Source: an uncultured Roseibium sp. (GTDB lineage: Bacteria > Pseudomonadota > Alphaproteobacteria > Rhizobiales > Stappiaceae). Taken from it: DNA of 64,000 nucleotides. The translations under genes and the position numbers were made by a program. Shown here one piece after another: positions 9,439 through 18,601 of this stretch. Each line of letters opens with the position of its first letter. Positions within the stretch are counted from its first letter, which is position 1. The stretch is taken from assembly GCF_947494555.1 (NCBI RefSeq), contig NZ_CANLVF010000002.1, forward strand, positions 930,001-994,000, read 5' to 3'. Under the pieces are notes generated by a model that saw only the letters and a list, made by a program, of their open reading frames with translations, made no database searches and was not told the origin of the DNA.

Positions 9439-9468
9439 AAAAAGGCACGGAATACTCCGCGCCTTTTT
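9439..9468. terminator. Bidirectional rho-independent terminator
   Basis: An A-tract and T-tract flank a stem: GGC/GCC (9444-9446 with 9461-9463), one A-C mismatch, then CGG/CCG (9448-9450 with 9457-9459) around a 6-base loop. A-T pairing continues outward to 9439 and 9468. It sits between the convergent methyltransferase (+) and beta-helix (-) genes and can serve both. Confidence 0.8.
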
Positions 9469-9531
9469 GCAGTTCGTCGATGCTATTGACCCAACCTAAC
9501 CCGCCTGGGGCATCAGGTCCGAACCTGTTGT

Positions 9532-12500
9532 CTAGAACAAGTTGATATCATCAAAACCTTGCAGAAGATGGTTGTTTTCGATCGTCAGATTTGAGTCGAT
9601 CAGGACCTGCTGACCACTCTCCTGAGACACGGCTACGCGAAAGAAATCCCTGCCATCAACCGTCTCGGTCGCGAGGTAGTGCAGTTCCTCATGGATTACC
9701 AGGGTGTCCAGATCATCGCCGCGCACCATCGCGTCGCCATCATTGTTGTCGACCAGTCTGAAGGTCCACATATCCATGGTATTGGCGACACCATTCTCCA
9801 TATCGAAACGTTCTACTGACCAGTGTCCGCTCGTCGGCCTGATGTCTCCGGCCTGATCGAAATAGATCGTATCGATGCCGGCACCACCCCAGTAGGTATC
9901 ATCCTCATCGTAAAGGAAGGTATCTGCTTCGTTTGTACCCGCCAGCTTTTCACGTGCAACCGAACCGCGCAGCAAGTCGGAGGCATCGATCCCTCGCTCT
10001 TCAAGCTTGTCAGCGGCATGTTGCTCAATTTCGTGAAGAGCAGAACCGTTGAAGGTCACATTCATCGCCGCATCGACGTAGACCTCCCGCGCACTGTCAT
10101 ATGGGTTTTGATAGCTCACGACGTGGAAATCATTGCCATTTATTTGGGTAACGCCCTTGTAGTACGCGTGCCCGCTAATGTCGGCTGTGTCGATGCTTTC
10201 ACCGAAGACAAAGAAGCCACTTTCCCATCCTTTGCTGTAGAAAGTGTCATTCACCTCGATCAGGTTTTCCTTGCCGTTGACGAGACTGAAGCCCTCAATG
10301 CTCTGCTTCCTGATGCCGTTGTTGACCTCGCCGGCCTCGTTGAACTGAATGACGTCAAAGCCCTCACCACCCCGATAGAAATCGACGATGCTGTTATGGA
10401 CGAACAGGTCGCTGTCATCGGTGCCCCAAAGGTTGTTGACCGAATTGTAGGTGCCGATGTTGGTCTCGTTTCCTTCGAATGTGTTCTCAAAGCCGGCCGC
10501 TATCATTTGCTCCAGCTTCGTTTGATAGTCGACCGGATCTACTGAAACCTGATCATCGTCGTCTGAAGACACATCGTCGTCATCCGAATCCGATCCAGGA
10601 TCATCCTTCGGGGCTGTACCCGGATCGCCATCGTCGGTCTTTGAACCGCCATCATCGGAAACCCCGTCATCGACATCGCCTTCTGATGTCAGCAGCGCGT
10701 TCGCAATTTTTTCCTGCGAAACTTCACCGTTTCCATCATTTTTGTCAGCCAGGAACAGACTGGAAGCGACTTTTGCAGCATCCGCGTCCGCGGCGACTGA
10801 AAGCATGGTCAGGGAATCGACGTTGGCGTTTGCCGTGTCGAGGTACCCAAGCATCAGGTTCCAGCTTTGCAGCGGCTTCACTTTGCCGCTCATCTCACCG
10901 GATGCGACCTCAGCACCGTCAATATACATCGTGACCGTGTTGTTGGTGCTGTCCATTGAAACGGTAAAGTGGTGCCAATCAGTGTCCGTTATCGCGACAT
11001 CTGAAACAAGGTCGGTCCGGCCCCCGTCATCGGTAAAGACCGTGAACTTGACAGTCCCATCGTCCTGAATGCTTGCCTGATATGAGGTGTAAAGGTTCAG
11101 GAAGTCACCGCCACCGCCATCTGTTTCATTACGCTGAAGGCCAATGGAAATCGTCATTTCTTCGTGGTCGAAGATCTGCAGATTCTTACTGCGGCTGAAG
11201 ACGACGAGTTCTTCACCATCGGAGATGTTGATGCCATCATCGGTAACCGAATTTGCATCGTAGGTGTAACCGGATGAAAAGTAATCGGCGAAATCGACAA
11301 GCTTCCCGTCATTGACCGCAACGCTTACGAGCAACGGGCTTTTCGCCTCAACAGAGCCAACGCTGGAATCGCTGACACCATTTTCCGTTTCCACCGTCAG
11401 TTCGACTTTCTGGATACCGGCATCGCCGAAATCATGTTCGATGACTTTGCCGGTTTTTACCGTTCCGTCCTCGAAAACCCATTTGTATGTCGCATCACCG
11501 TCGCCCAGATAACCATCAGGTCCCGAAGAGAGGCCCGCGTCGAACGTGAACGTGGTTTCCGATCCCGCCACGGCGCTGACTTCAAAACGGGCAACTAAGG
11601 CGTCGGACGCAGCATCGATGGTCGACATGTCGGCACCGATGTCGACACCACCCAGGGGGCCGTCAGGATCGATAGCGAGCTGGTCGTAGCTTGTTTTTCC
11701 GCCGGCACCCAGGTTTACAAGAACCTTGTCAGCGTAATTGTCCGCTTTCTCGTTCGTATAGTTGACATCGTAGTTGTTGCTGAGATTGCTGCCTTCGGGG
11801 GCTGAAACCGTCGTCGCGATGTTGTTCGTGATGCTCACGTCCGAATTCGTCGCGTCGATATTGATCGACGGCGGGTACAATATGTGCTCAACCGACGTTT
11901 GCGGATTGTAGATTACGGTGTTGTTGTTCACCTCAACGCCGTTTGCCTTGCCGACGGTAATTCCATGGACCGAGTTGGTGTAAACGAAGTTGTTCTCGAT
12001 CGTGATGTCGCTGAAATAAAGGTCGGCTGTGTCAACATCATCGCCTGCCAGAAACCCATCGGCCGCTTCGTTTCGCAGGAAGATGCCCTGCGCGGCAGCA
12101 CCGCTTCCAGAATCGAGTATGTTGTTTGAGATCGTAATGTTTTCAGACACTTGCTCCGGGCGAATAGCCCAAAGCTGTATAAAGTCCGTGTGGTTGATAT
12201 CGGCAGCAGCTCCGAAGAAGTCGTGGATGTAGTTGCTGTCGATGACAACGTTCTGCACCGACCCCATGCGGATGCCGTCACCTTGCAACTCCGTTATCTC
12301 ATTGTCGGAGATGCTGATATTGTCGGACTCTGAAACGGAAAGACCGTGGAAGTAGTGTTCGACCAGGTTGTTTTCGAACACAAAACCATCAACGTATTTG
12401 ACGTTTGCCATGGTTTCTGCGGGCGACTGGGTGTCGAGATCCGTCAGTGCTTCCGTCGCATCACCGTGGAGATAGGAATTTGTGATCGAGACGTCTTTTG

Positions 12501-12807
12501 AAAACTCAATTCTTACGTCCGGCTTCCACTCGGCGCGCTCGTCCTGCATGGCGTCAGAATTGACTTCGATGCCATCGAAATGCACACCGGCTGAGTCCCT
12601 CACCACGATATTTCCGATCACCGATTTGCTGTCGGGATTCTCAGATGTAATAGTGATACCAGTCGCACCAAAATCCGAGTTCAATATTATGATGTCATAT
12701 GGATCGTCAGCGCTGTTTTCAGCAAGTATGATGGTGTCCCCATCAGATACTTTACTGACGATCGCATTGAACTCATCTGTATTCGATACGTAATACTGGT
12801 TAGCCAT
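9532..12807 (-). CDS. Large beta-helix / PKD / LamG-like protein with duplicated RTX-like C-terminal module
   Basis: A 1091-residue acidic protein. Residues 1-390 are a right-handed parallel beta-helix: repeated runs of the type ITISNNILDSG, VVIDSNYIHDFF and SITNNIATT, as in pectate-lyase, NosD and C5-epimerase folds. Residues about 395-490 look like a PKD domain (KWVFEDGTV...HDFGDAG). About 495-690 resembles a LamG/concanavalin fold, with SIGLQRNE, DWHHFTVSMDS and VTMYIDGAEV. An Asp-rich linker (about 705-760) follows. Two roughly 130-residue copies of one module (792-920 and 954-1091) each start with GT-x-x-(A/S)-D and contain Y-x-GG-x-G-x-D-x-I-x-F. There is no Sec signal, and acidic RTX-like modules suggest type I secretion. 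A glycan lyase, epimerase or adhesin role is inference. Confidence 0.85.
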   Translation of the reverse strand: MANQYYVSNTDEFNAIVSKVSDGDTIILAENSADDPYDIIILNSDFGATGITITSENPDSKSVIGNIVVRDSAGVHFDGIEVNSDAMQDERAEWKPDVRIEFSKDVSITNSYLHGDATEALTDLDTQSPAETMANVKYVDGFVFENNLVEHYFHGLSVSESDNISISDNEITELQGDGIRMGSVQNVVIDSNYIHDFFGAAADINHTDFIQLWAIRPEQVSENITISNNILDSGSGAAAQGIFLRNEAADGFLAGDDVDTADLYFSDITIENNFVYTNSVHGITVGKANGVEVNNNTVIYNPQTSVEHILYPPSINIDATNSDVSITNNIATTVSAPEGSNLSNNYDVNYTNEKADNYADKVLVNLGAGGKTSYDQLAIDPDGPLGGVDIGADMSTIDAASDALVARFEVSAVAGSETTFTFDAGLSSGPDGYLGDGDATYKWVFEDGTVKTGKVIEHDFGDAGIQKVELTVETENGVSDSSVGSVEAKSPLLVSVAVNDGKLVDFADYFSSGYTYDANSVTDDGINISDGEELVVFSRSKNLQIFDHEEMTISIGLQRNETDGGGGDFLNLYTSYQASIQDDGTVKFTVFTDDGGRTDLVSDVAITDTDWHHFTVSMDSTNNTVTMYIDGAEVASGEMSGKVKPLQSWNLMLGYLDTANANVDSLTMLSVAADADAAKVASSLFLADKNDGNGEVSQEKIANALLTSEGDVDDGVSDDGGSKTDDGDPGTAPKDDPGSDSDDDDVSSDDDDQVSVDPVDYQTKLEQMIAAGFENTFEGNETNIGTYNSVNNLWGTDDSDLFVHNSIVDFYRGGEGFDVIQFNEAGEVNNGIRKQSIEGFSLVNGKENLIEVNDTFYSKGWESGFFVFGESIDTADISGHAYYKGVTQINGNDFHVVSYQNPYDSAREVYVDAAMNVTFNGSALHEIEQHAADKLEERGIDASDLLRGSVAREKLAGTNEADTFLYDEDDTYWGGAGIDTIYFDQAGDIRPTSGHWSVERFDMENGVANTMDMWTFRLVDNNDGDAMVRGDDLDTLVIHEELHYLATETVDGRDFFRVAVSQESGQQVLIDSNLTIENNHLLQGFDDINLF
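9535..10434 (-). repeat. Tandem 130-residue protein module encoded twice
   Basis: The 3' end of the large gene encodes two divergent copies of one module, residues 792-920 (about 10434-10048) and 954-1091 (about 9948-9535). Each copy aligns as GT-(D/N), D-x-F, Y-(R/W)-GG-x-G-x-D-x-I-x-F, AG-(V/I), S-x-E-x-F and NG-x-x-N. The GG-x-G-x-D core resembles RTX calcium-binding nonapeptides, but only one such core exists per copy. The 33 residues between copies are helical and charged. Confidence 0.6.
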
Positions 12808-14008
12808 TATTTAGCCGCCCTTGTTCTCACACTAAAGCTGATCACGTTTTCCAACAGATTCATTGAGATTGGTTTTGAGCAGATACTAAAATTTGAATCG
12901 ATATTGAGGACGGACGGATTGCCACGACAGGCGGTGCTCCCAAGCCAGTTTCTTGCCATGGCGCGGTTATAAATTTCCGCTGTTGAGGATGAATTTAATT
13001 TTGGCTGTCCGCGGGAGTTTCAATGCGTTTATCCCGGCTTAATTTCCGGGACCTGTTGACGACCCTTCTTTGGAGATTTCGGCGTGAGGAAATTTTGGAA
13101 TAAGTTGCGACGTCCGCAGATCTTTACGCGGTCGCCGGTCTGCTCTCAGACGGGCGAAATCACAAGAAAAACCCTAAACTGCAGATGCAATAAAACTATT
13201 TTAGATCAATATTCTATATTGTTTTTTGAAACTATCCGTTGTCGTGAGGCTCGTCCGGACACCGTGGAGAATGAACGACTATCCGATGTTAGAATCTCAT
13301 CATGCAACGGCGTTTTGAATCCCGGAACAAGTTGCCATTCACCGCCTTCATCCAGGCCATATTCCAAGCAGCTGATCAGGTGTGTCAAGGCGTCAAGGAA
13401 CGGTCTATAAAACGCTACCCGGCAAGATGAGAAACACGATTCTTACCGCAGCGCGGAATCCAAGTTAACCTTCTTGACGAAAAGGGAATGAAAAATCCGA
13501 TTTTCAACTTGCGCGGTGTCGGTGGCGGGTGCTCGAGAGTCAAAGAGTGAATTGATTTCTTAACTTATGAGGATCAGTCGCTCGATATCCTGTACGCCCG
13601 ACCTGCGAAAGACTTCGATGAGAGCTTCCTTGTGACCTTGTTGGGATTCAGGGAAAAGGCTTTGACTGCCCGGCTCCAATGCTGCCCCCTGTTTCTTTTC
13701 TTCTGCCGACAACCGCAGACCTGCCTTTTACTGCCGGAAAAACGCAGAAAAATGCCCCTATTTCTTGCTGTTATGTTTCTTTAAATCATGTATTAAGTGC
13801 ACCGTGTCATTACTCATCCGTTGGATATGAAGCGCGTATCACCTGCGCCCAACAGGAACCCTAACTAATAGAACCATTTCATCAGTCTAATGAATGATGC
13901 ATTTTTCTCGGTTGCTCTTCTGCGATTGCAGACGGCATCACCGCGGCAAATTGAAGAGCGGTGCGAAAACATGTTTAGATTAGGACATTCTTCCTCTTCG
14001 CATTCCAT
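12808..14008. other. 1.2-kb AT-rich non-coding region between divergent genes
   Basis: This is the longest gene-free stretch in the window, between the divergent beta-helix and flippase genes. Several short open frames exist (for example 13084-13410) but none has a recognisable domain or ribosome site. One plus-strand frame at about 13559-13720 encodes a coding-looking peptide (SLDILYARPAKDFDES and so on) without a start, so it may be a gene remnant. A small perfect palindrome, CAATAT-TCT-ATATTG, lies at 13207-13221. The region must carry two promoters; nothing further is recognised. Confidence 0.45.
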
Positions 14009-15556
14009 GTGCGGAATCGTAACTCCATGAGTGACGGTCCGACACAAGATCTGACGGCGGCGTCGCGCTCAACCGGCCACGGGCAAAAAGTGCTCGGCAG
14101 CGCCTCTTGGCTCGTAGCCGGTTCAATTTTGATCAGGCTTTTCAGTGTTCTCAATATCTTTGTCCTGTCGCGCATCCTTTCACCGGATGACTTCGGAACA
14201 ATGGCGCTGGCACTTATCGCCGTCGGCTTGTCGACCGCCTTCATAAACCGGCAGTTCGACTTGATCCTCATCCGCACCCACGATCTTGAGCGGGAGCATT
14301 TCGACAACGCATTCACAATGTCGATTTTGATGGGAGTATTCCTGGCCGGTGCTATCTGCTGCGCGGCGGCGGTTTTCTCCTGGTTCGGAAACGACAAGTT
14401 TTCCCTGATCTATCTTTCCGTTGCCGCCCTGCCGCTCATCGACAGCCTGAAAAGCACCCGGTTTCTCAAGTTCGAGCAGGCCAATAACATGCGGCCCAAC
14501 GTCATTGTGGGTCTCGTCGGCAAGATTGTTCAGATTGCTGTCGGAATCGGATTGGCCCTGTGGCTGCAGAATTATTGGGCTCTAATTATTGCGGCCTATG
14601 GGTTCAGTATTACCCGGGCGGTGCTGACATATGTCTTTGCGCCTTATCGCCCACGCATCTGTTTTACCCAGTGGAAAATGTTTTTAGGTGTAGGTGGCTG
14701 GCTGAGTGGTGTCGGTTTTATCGGCTACGGCATGACAGCCGGAGACACCGTTATCGTTGGCATTTTCATGACCACGACCGCTGTCGGTTATTTGAGTATC
14801 AGTCTGGAACTCATCCGTCTCACGTCCGACTTCGTGGCGAACAGCCTCAGCCGCGCAATCTATCCGGCATTTGCAAGAATGCGGGACGACAAACAGCGTG
14901 TGATGAACGCATATGCCAAGTCTCAGGCGCTGGTGATGTTTTTGATGTTTCCGATCGGGTGCGGCCTCGGCCTGACCGCATCGGAGTTTATCCCGCTCTT
15001 TCTTGGCACCAGCTGGCTGGCCGCCGTCCCTGTCATTCAGATAATAGCTCCGTTTAATGCGCTTGGAATGCTGGTCTACATGATCCAGCCGATCCTGATT
15101 GCTCAAAATGACGTCAGAAGCCTTTTCCTGCGCAATCTTGCGGTTTTCGTGGTTTTTGTTCTTGGACTATTTCTTCTCGTTCCCACGCTCGGTCTCCTTG
15201 GAGCGGCCTTGTCCCGGATACCAACGGCATTCGTGCATGTGATACTGTCGATCAAGCGCGCCGAGACTGCCACGCAATTGAATGTTGCCGGGCATCTCCG
15301 GCTCTTGTGGCGAAGTCTGGTCGCGACTTTCACAATGACAGCTGTGTTGCTCGCCCTATGGCCTATTTCGAACGAGGGCGATAGTGGTGGGACAACCCTC
15401 GCTTTTATCCTGGCAGCCAAGATATTCATGGGCGGGACAACATATTGCCTCACTCACGGTCTCCTCTGGCTCGTGTCAGGAAGGCCGAAGGGTGTCGAGA
15501 CTCATATGTTCGAGATCGCCTCGGGCGTCGTCAGCAAGGTTCGGAGCAAATTGTGA
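14009..15556 (+). CDS. Oligosaccharide flippase (Wzx/RfbX family)
   Basis: A polytopic membrane protein of 515 residues with 12 to 14 hydrophobic segments. The N-terminal pattern is typical of the MOP/PST exporter family: VLGSASWLVAGSILIRLFS, then VLSRILSPDDFGTMALALIAVG. It should move the undecaprenyl-linked repeat unit across the inner membrane for periplasmic polymerisation. The frame begins with GTG at 14009; an ATG at 14027 (MSDGPTQ) is an equally good start and gives 509 residues. It is followed 121 bases later by the polymerase-like gene on the same strand, and the two probably act together. Confidence 0.92.
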   Translation: MRNRNSMSDGPTQDLTAASRSTGHGQKVLGSASWLVAGSILIRLFSVLNIFVLSRILSPDDFGTMALALIAVGLSTAFINRQFDLILIRTHDLEREHFDNAFTMSILMGVFLAGAICCAAAVFSWFGNDKFSLIYLSVAALPLIDSLKSTRFLKFEQANNMRPNVIVGLVGKIVQIAVGIGLALWLQNYWALIIAAYGFSITRAVLTYVFAPYRPRICFTQWKMFLGVGGWLSGVGFIGYGMTAGDTVIVGIFMTTTAVGYLSISLELIRLTSDFVANSLSRAIYPAFARMRDDKQRVMNAYAKSQALVMFLMFPIGCGLGLTASEFIPLFLGTSWLAAVPVIQIIAPFNALGMLVYMIQPILIAQNDVRSLFLRNLAVFVVFVLGLFLLVPTLGLLGAALSRIPTAFVHVILSIKRAETATQLNVAGHLRLLWRSLVATFTMTAVLLALWPISNEGDSGGTTLAFILAAKIFMGGTTYCLTHGLLWLVSGRPKGVETHMFEIASGVVSKVRSKL

Positions 15557-15677
15557 ACGATACTAGCGGTGTCAATTTCCGCTGCCAAATTGTTGTTTTT
15601 AAGATTTTGTTTTTGAGCACATGAGAAACGATAATGTGTGGTTCAAAATGCACGTGACGGCAAAGCGATAGATAGCC

Positions 15678-17129
15678 ATGAAGCAGATGACAAGTGAGAA
15701 CACGAGCTGGCTACCGGTTTTACTGGTGCTTTCGCTTCTGGTCCCTGTCTTCTTCTTCCTCGGTCCCGTTCGGCTTACGCCTTACCGGCTCATCCTTGTC
15801 GTGATGATTATCCCGCTTATGCTGAGACTCTTTTCCAGCGGGAAACCTGTATTCGCCTTTGATTTTCTGTTTATTTTCTCATTCTTTTGGAGCGCAATCA
15901 GTCTTTCGGTCGTGCATGGGTTTGGCCAAACCATAGAAACAAGTGCGATCTACATTATCGAAGGGCTCGGGGCCTATCTCGTCACAAGGATTCTTATCGA
16001 TAACAAGCAGTCCTTCTATATTTTCGTCAAGATCTTTTACTTCAGCGTGCTTTTTCTGTTGCCCTTCGCCGTCTTCGAAGCAGCGACAGGCCAACCGATT
16101 ATTCTCGATGTGCTGCGCAAGGTCCTGCCCGTTCCCGGTTCTGTTTCGATGAACAAACGCTTTGGTCTGGAACGCGCGCAAGTCGTTTTTGAACACTCGA
16201 TCTTGTTCGGGGTTTACTGCTCGTCGGTCTTCGGGCTGGTATTTTACGTTTTGAATAAGCCCGGCAGCAGCCCGGTGACGGGATTGATGAAGCTTCTTCT
16301 GGTTACCTTCACATCGTTCCTGTCCGTGTCGACCGGAGCTGTTCTGGCGATCAATTTTCAGCTGTTCCTGATCGCCTGGGACAAGATCACCGCCATGATG
16401 AAATTACCGAGGCGCTGGTTGATTTTGGGCGGGGGCTTTGCAGTTCTCTATGTTTTGATTGATATTCTTTCAACACGGTCACCGTTCCACGTTTTCGTCA
16501 ACTATCTCGCCTTTTCAAGCAGGAGTGCCTACAACAGGATTCTGATCTGGCAATTCGGCACGGAAACAGTTTGGAGCGCGCCCGTATTCGGCATTGGCTT
16601 CGGTAGCTGGCTCGGTCCTGCCTGGATGGGCGACAGTGTCGATAACTTCTGGCTACTGCTCGTGATGCGCTATGGACTACCGGGCGGCATCGCGTTCATA
16701 GTCGCGATCTACCTGATCATGAAAAGGCTCGGCAGCTGCGACTTCAAGGATCCCGATCTCGACAACTACCGAAAGGGCTATCTGGTGAGCCTTGGCGGGA
16801 TGTTACTTGCAGGTGCCACCGTCCACTATTGGAACGCAACATATGTTCTGTTCATGGCGATGATCGGTTCAGGCGTCTGGATGCTCAGTGCGAAAGATCA
16901 GGATCAGGCAACAACGGATCAGGAGGTCGTTCCTAAAAGAATCGGATTTACACGTGCAGCGAGGCCAGCGGCCGCTTACCGGGAAAAGGTTGAACCTGTG
17001 CTGGAAAGCAGCATGGAAGACATACCGAAGCCTGACAATCGCAATGCAATGCCAGAGCTGAGCACAACACCGCGGGATCGGTCGAGCGAGCGTCAACGGC
17101 CCAACTTACCTTATACGCGCCGAGGCTGA
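15678..17129 (+). CDS. O-antigen ligase/polymerase-like membrane protein (Wzy candidate)
   Basis: A 483-residue protein with about ten to eleven membrane spans (residues 12-400) and a long periplasmic loop region (about 270-320) ending GIGFGSWLGPAW, as in the Wzy_C/WaaL family. Next to the Wzx-type flippase it is best read as the polymerase that joins repeat units. The last 80 residues form a hydrophilic, charged, proline-containing tail after the final membrane span, longer than usual and probably disordered in the cytoplasm. A ligase role cannot be excluded from sequence alone. The ATG at 15678 has no strong ribosome site. Confidence 0.85.
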   Translation: MKQMTSENTSWLPVLLVLSLLVPVFFFLGPVRLTPYRLILVVMIIPLMLRLFSSGKPVFAFDFLFIFSFFWSAISLSVVHGFGQTIETSAIYIIEGLGAYLVTRILIDNKQSFYIFVKIFYFSVLFLLPFAVFEAATGQPIILDVLRKVLPVPGSVSMNKRFGLERAQVVFEHSILFGVYCSSVFGLVFYVLNKPGSSPVTGLMKLLLVTFTSFLSVSTGAVLAINFQLFLIAWDKITAMMKLPRRWLILGGGFAVLYVLIDILSTRSPFHVFVNYLAFSSRSAYNRILIWQFGTETVWSAPVFGIGFGSWLGPAWMGDSVDNFWLLLVMRYGLPGGIAFIVAIYLIMKRLGSCDFKDPDLDNYRKGYLVSLGGMLLAGATVHYWNATYVLFMAMIGSGVWMLSAKDQDQATTDQEVVPKRIGFTRAARPAAAYREKVEPVLESSMEDIPKPDNRNAMPELSTTPRDRSSERQRPNLPYTRRG

Positions 17130-17307
17130 GGTTTCCTGTGCCGCAGCACGCCCGGCTCCACGACCAGAGTTCGCATTTCGACAATAAACTGTAATCTGCT
17201 GGACTGCAGGACATCGCTGCTCAAATTAACAGCAGTCCAAGCTGACATGGTACGTGGATTTTCTGTTGATCTGGCCGAACTTCGGGCGAAGCGCCGGACG
17301 TTTCATC

Positions 17308-18336
17308 CTACCCGGAATAGTTCTGGCGCATTGTCTCCAAGGCAGCGTTCAGTCTTTCTATTTTCTCTGACTTTACGGCATCGGTGCTCAGGAAAGACGG
17401 TCCTGACTTGAGATTTTGAAAGTACTGACTGACCGCGTCACTGCGCTTTTCATTGAAGCTGTTCATCAACCTGGTCGTACGCATGAACTTAAGGCTCTCA
17501 AGGACACTCGATCTCATCGAACGCAGGGCTGGCTTGACCTTGTTCTTCAACTGTCCGAGAGCGCTCGGGTTATGAACCTGAAGCGTGCCGTGAAACCCCG
17601 TCATGTTGTCCGGCACGGGTATGCTCTCTGGGTTCGCGGAGCCTATGGCCGTCGGTTGTTTTCGAAGAACCGCATCCCAATAGTCAGAGGCAGGCAACAC
17701 ATAGGGTTTGTATTCCAGTTCCAGAGAGCTGCACCAATCAACCCACTTCCATTGCGAAATGGTATTTTGCGAGGCCACCGGGATCCAGGGTGTGCCGTAA
17801 TAGTCGGCAAAGATCGCACCGTGCAGAGATTCAACGATTGCAAGTTCTGCACCGGCCAATGCAGGAAAAATATCATCACATGAGTCGAGTGGATTTATGA
17901 GGGTCACATCGGCCTTGGCGCAAATGGTTTCCCAGTTTCCATACAACATGCTTTCCCAGTGGGGTACGAAGACGGTCCCGCTTCTGTCTCTTGAAAGATC
18001 AGCATATTTGGGGACGTTGTTTACAAGCCAGGCTCCATCGGTAATCGCCAGTTTGGGATCGAGACCCAGCGCTCGGGCCGTGAGTGGTCCACGAACGGCA
18101 TAGATATCCCACTCACTCACCTCTTCCGGCGAAGGCAAACTCCGATATCCGGATCCAGTGCCGAAAATAATCTTCTTGCCAGGCATGATGTTCAGGCTGT
18201 GCGAAATAATAGAGCCAACACCGATTAATACAATATCGTCTTCTTTTTCCAATAATTCCGGTATTAACGCGGGCCAGAGCCAACTATTCAAGTGATCACC
18301 AAAATTAGTATTTGCATCATAATGAAATACTATCAT
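17308..18336 (-). CDS. Polysaccharide pyruvyl transferase family protein
   Basis: A 342-residue protein matching the PS_pyruv_trans (CsaB/ExoV/GumL) family. Motifs seen are NFGDHLNSWLWP near the N-terminus, LIGVGSIIS, FGTGSGYRS, YAVRGPLTARALGL, ITDGAWLV and ESLHGAIFADYYGTPWI (about 168-184), the last containing the conserved Ser-Leu-His-Gly. These enzymes add a pyruvate ketal from phosphoenolpyruvate to a sugar, giving the polymer acidic character. The C-terminal 100 residues are helical and less conserved. It is transcribed alone, opposite to the Wzx/Wzy pair; the downstream gap of 178 bases shows nothing. Confidence 0.88.
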   Translation of the reverse strand: MIVFHYDANTNFGDHLNSWLWPALIPELLEKEDDIVLIGVGSIISHSLNIMPGKKIIFGTGSGYRSLPSPEEVSEWDIYAVRGPLTARALGLDPKLAITDGAWLVNNVPKYADLSRDRSGTVFVPHWESMLYGNWETICAKADVTLINPLDSCDDIFPALAGAELAIVESLHGAIFADYYGTPWIPVASQNTISQWKWVDWCSSLELEYKPYVLPASDYWDAVLRKQPTAIGSANPESIPVPDNMTGFHGTLQVHNPSALGQLKNKVKPALRSMRSSVLESLKFMRTTRLMNSFNEKRSDAVSQYFQNLKSGPSFLSTDAVKSEKIERLNAALETMRQNYSG

Positions 18337-18601
18337 GATTTATTTTCCATTTTTTTGATAACTACTCAAAATGACCTATGACGCCCATTAATCAAAGTTC
18401 ATCATCCGATGCAAGCGCAAAACCATGGCGGTGAATGAATCGACCGGTTGTCTGGTAGCAAGTGAAAAGGGATGAACAAATTCCGACTTTGGAGCCTATC
18501 TCACGCGTTCGCCTGGTTCGTTGAGAACCTGTTTCTGAGCTGCCTCCCGGAACCCTCCAGGATCGCGCAGATATGGTCCAATCGAACCATTTGTTGGCGG
18601 A

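Noticed and set aside
9823..10545. 240-codon plus-strand frame opposite the large beta-helix gene
   Set aside because: Antisense shadow within a gene with clear domain repeats.
13207..13221. CAATAT-TCT-ATATTG palindrome as an operator
   Set aside because: Short, isolated and in AT-rich DNA where such repeats arise by chance; not called as a regulatory site.
13084..13410. 108-codon open frame in the 1.2-kb non-coding region
   Set aside because: No family resemblance and AT-rich, non-codon-like composition.
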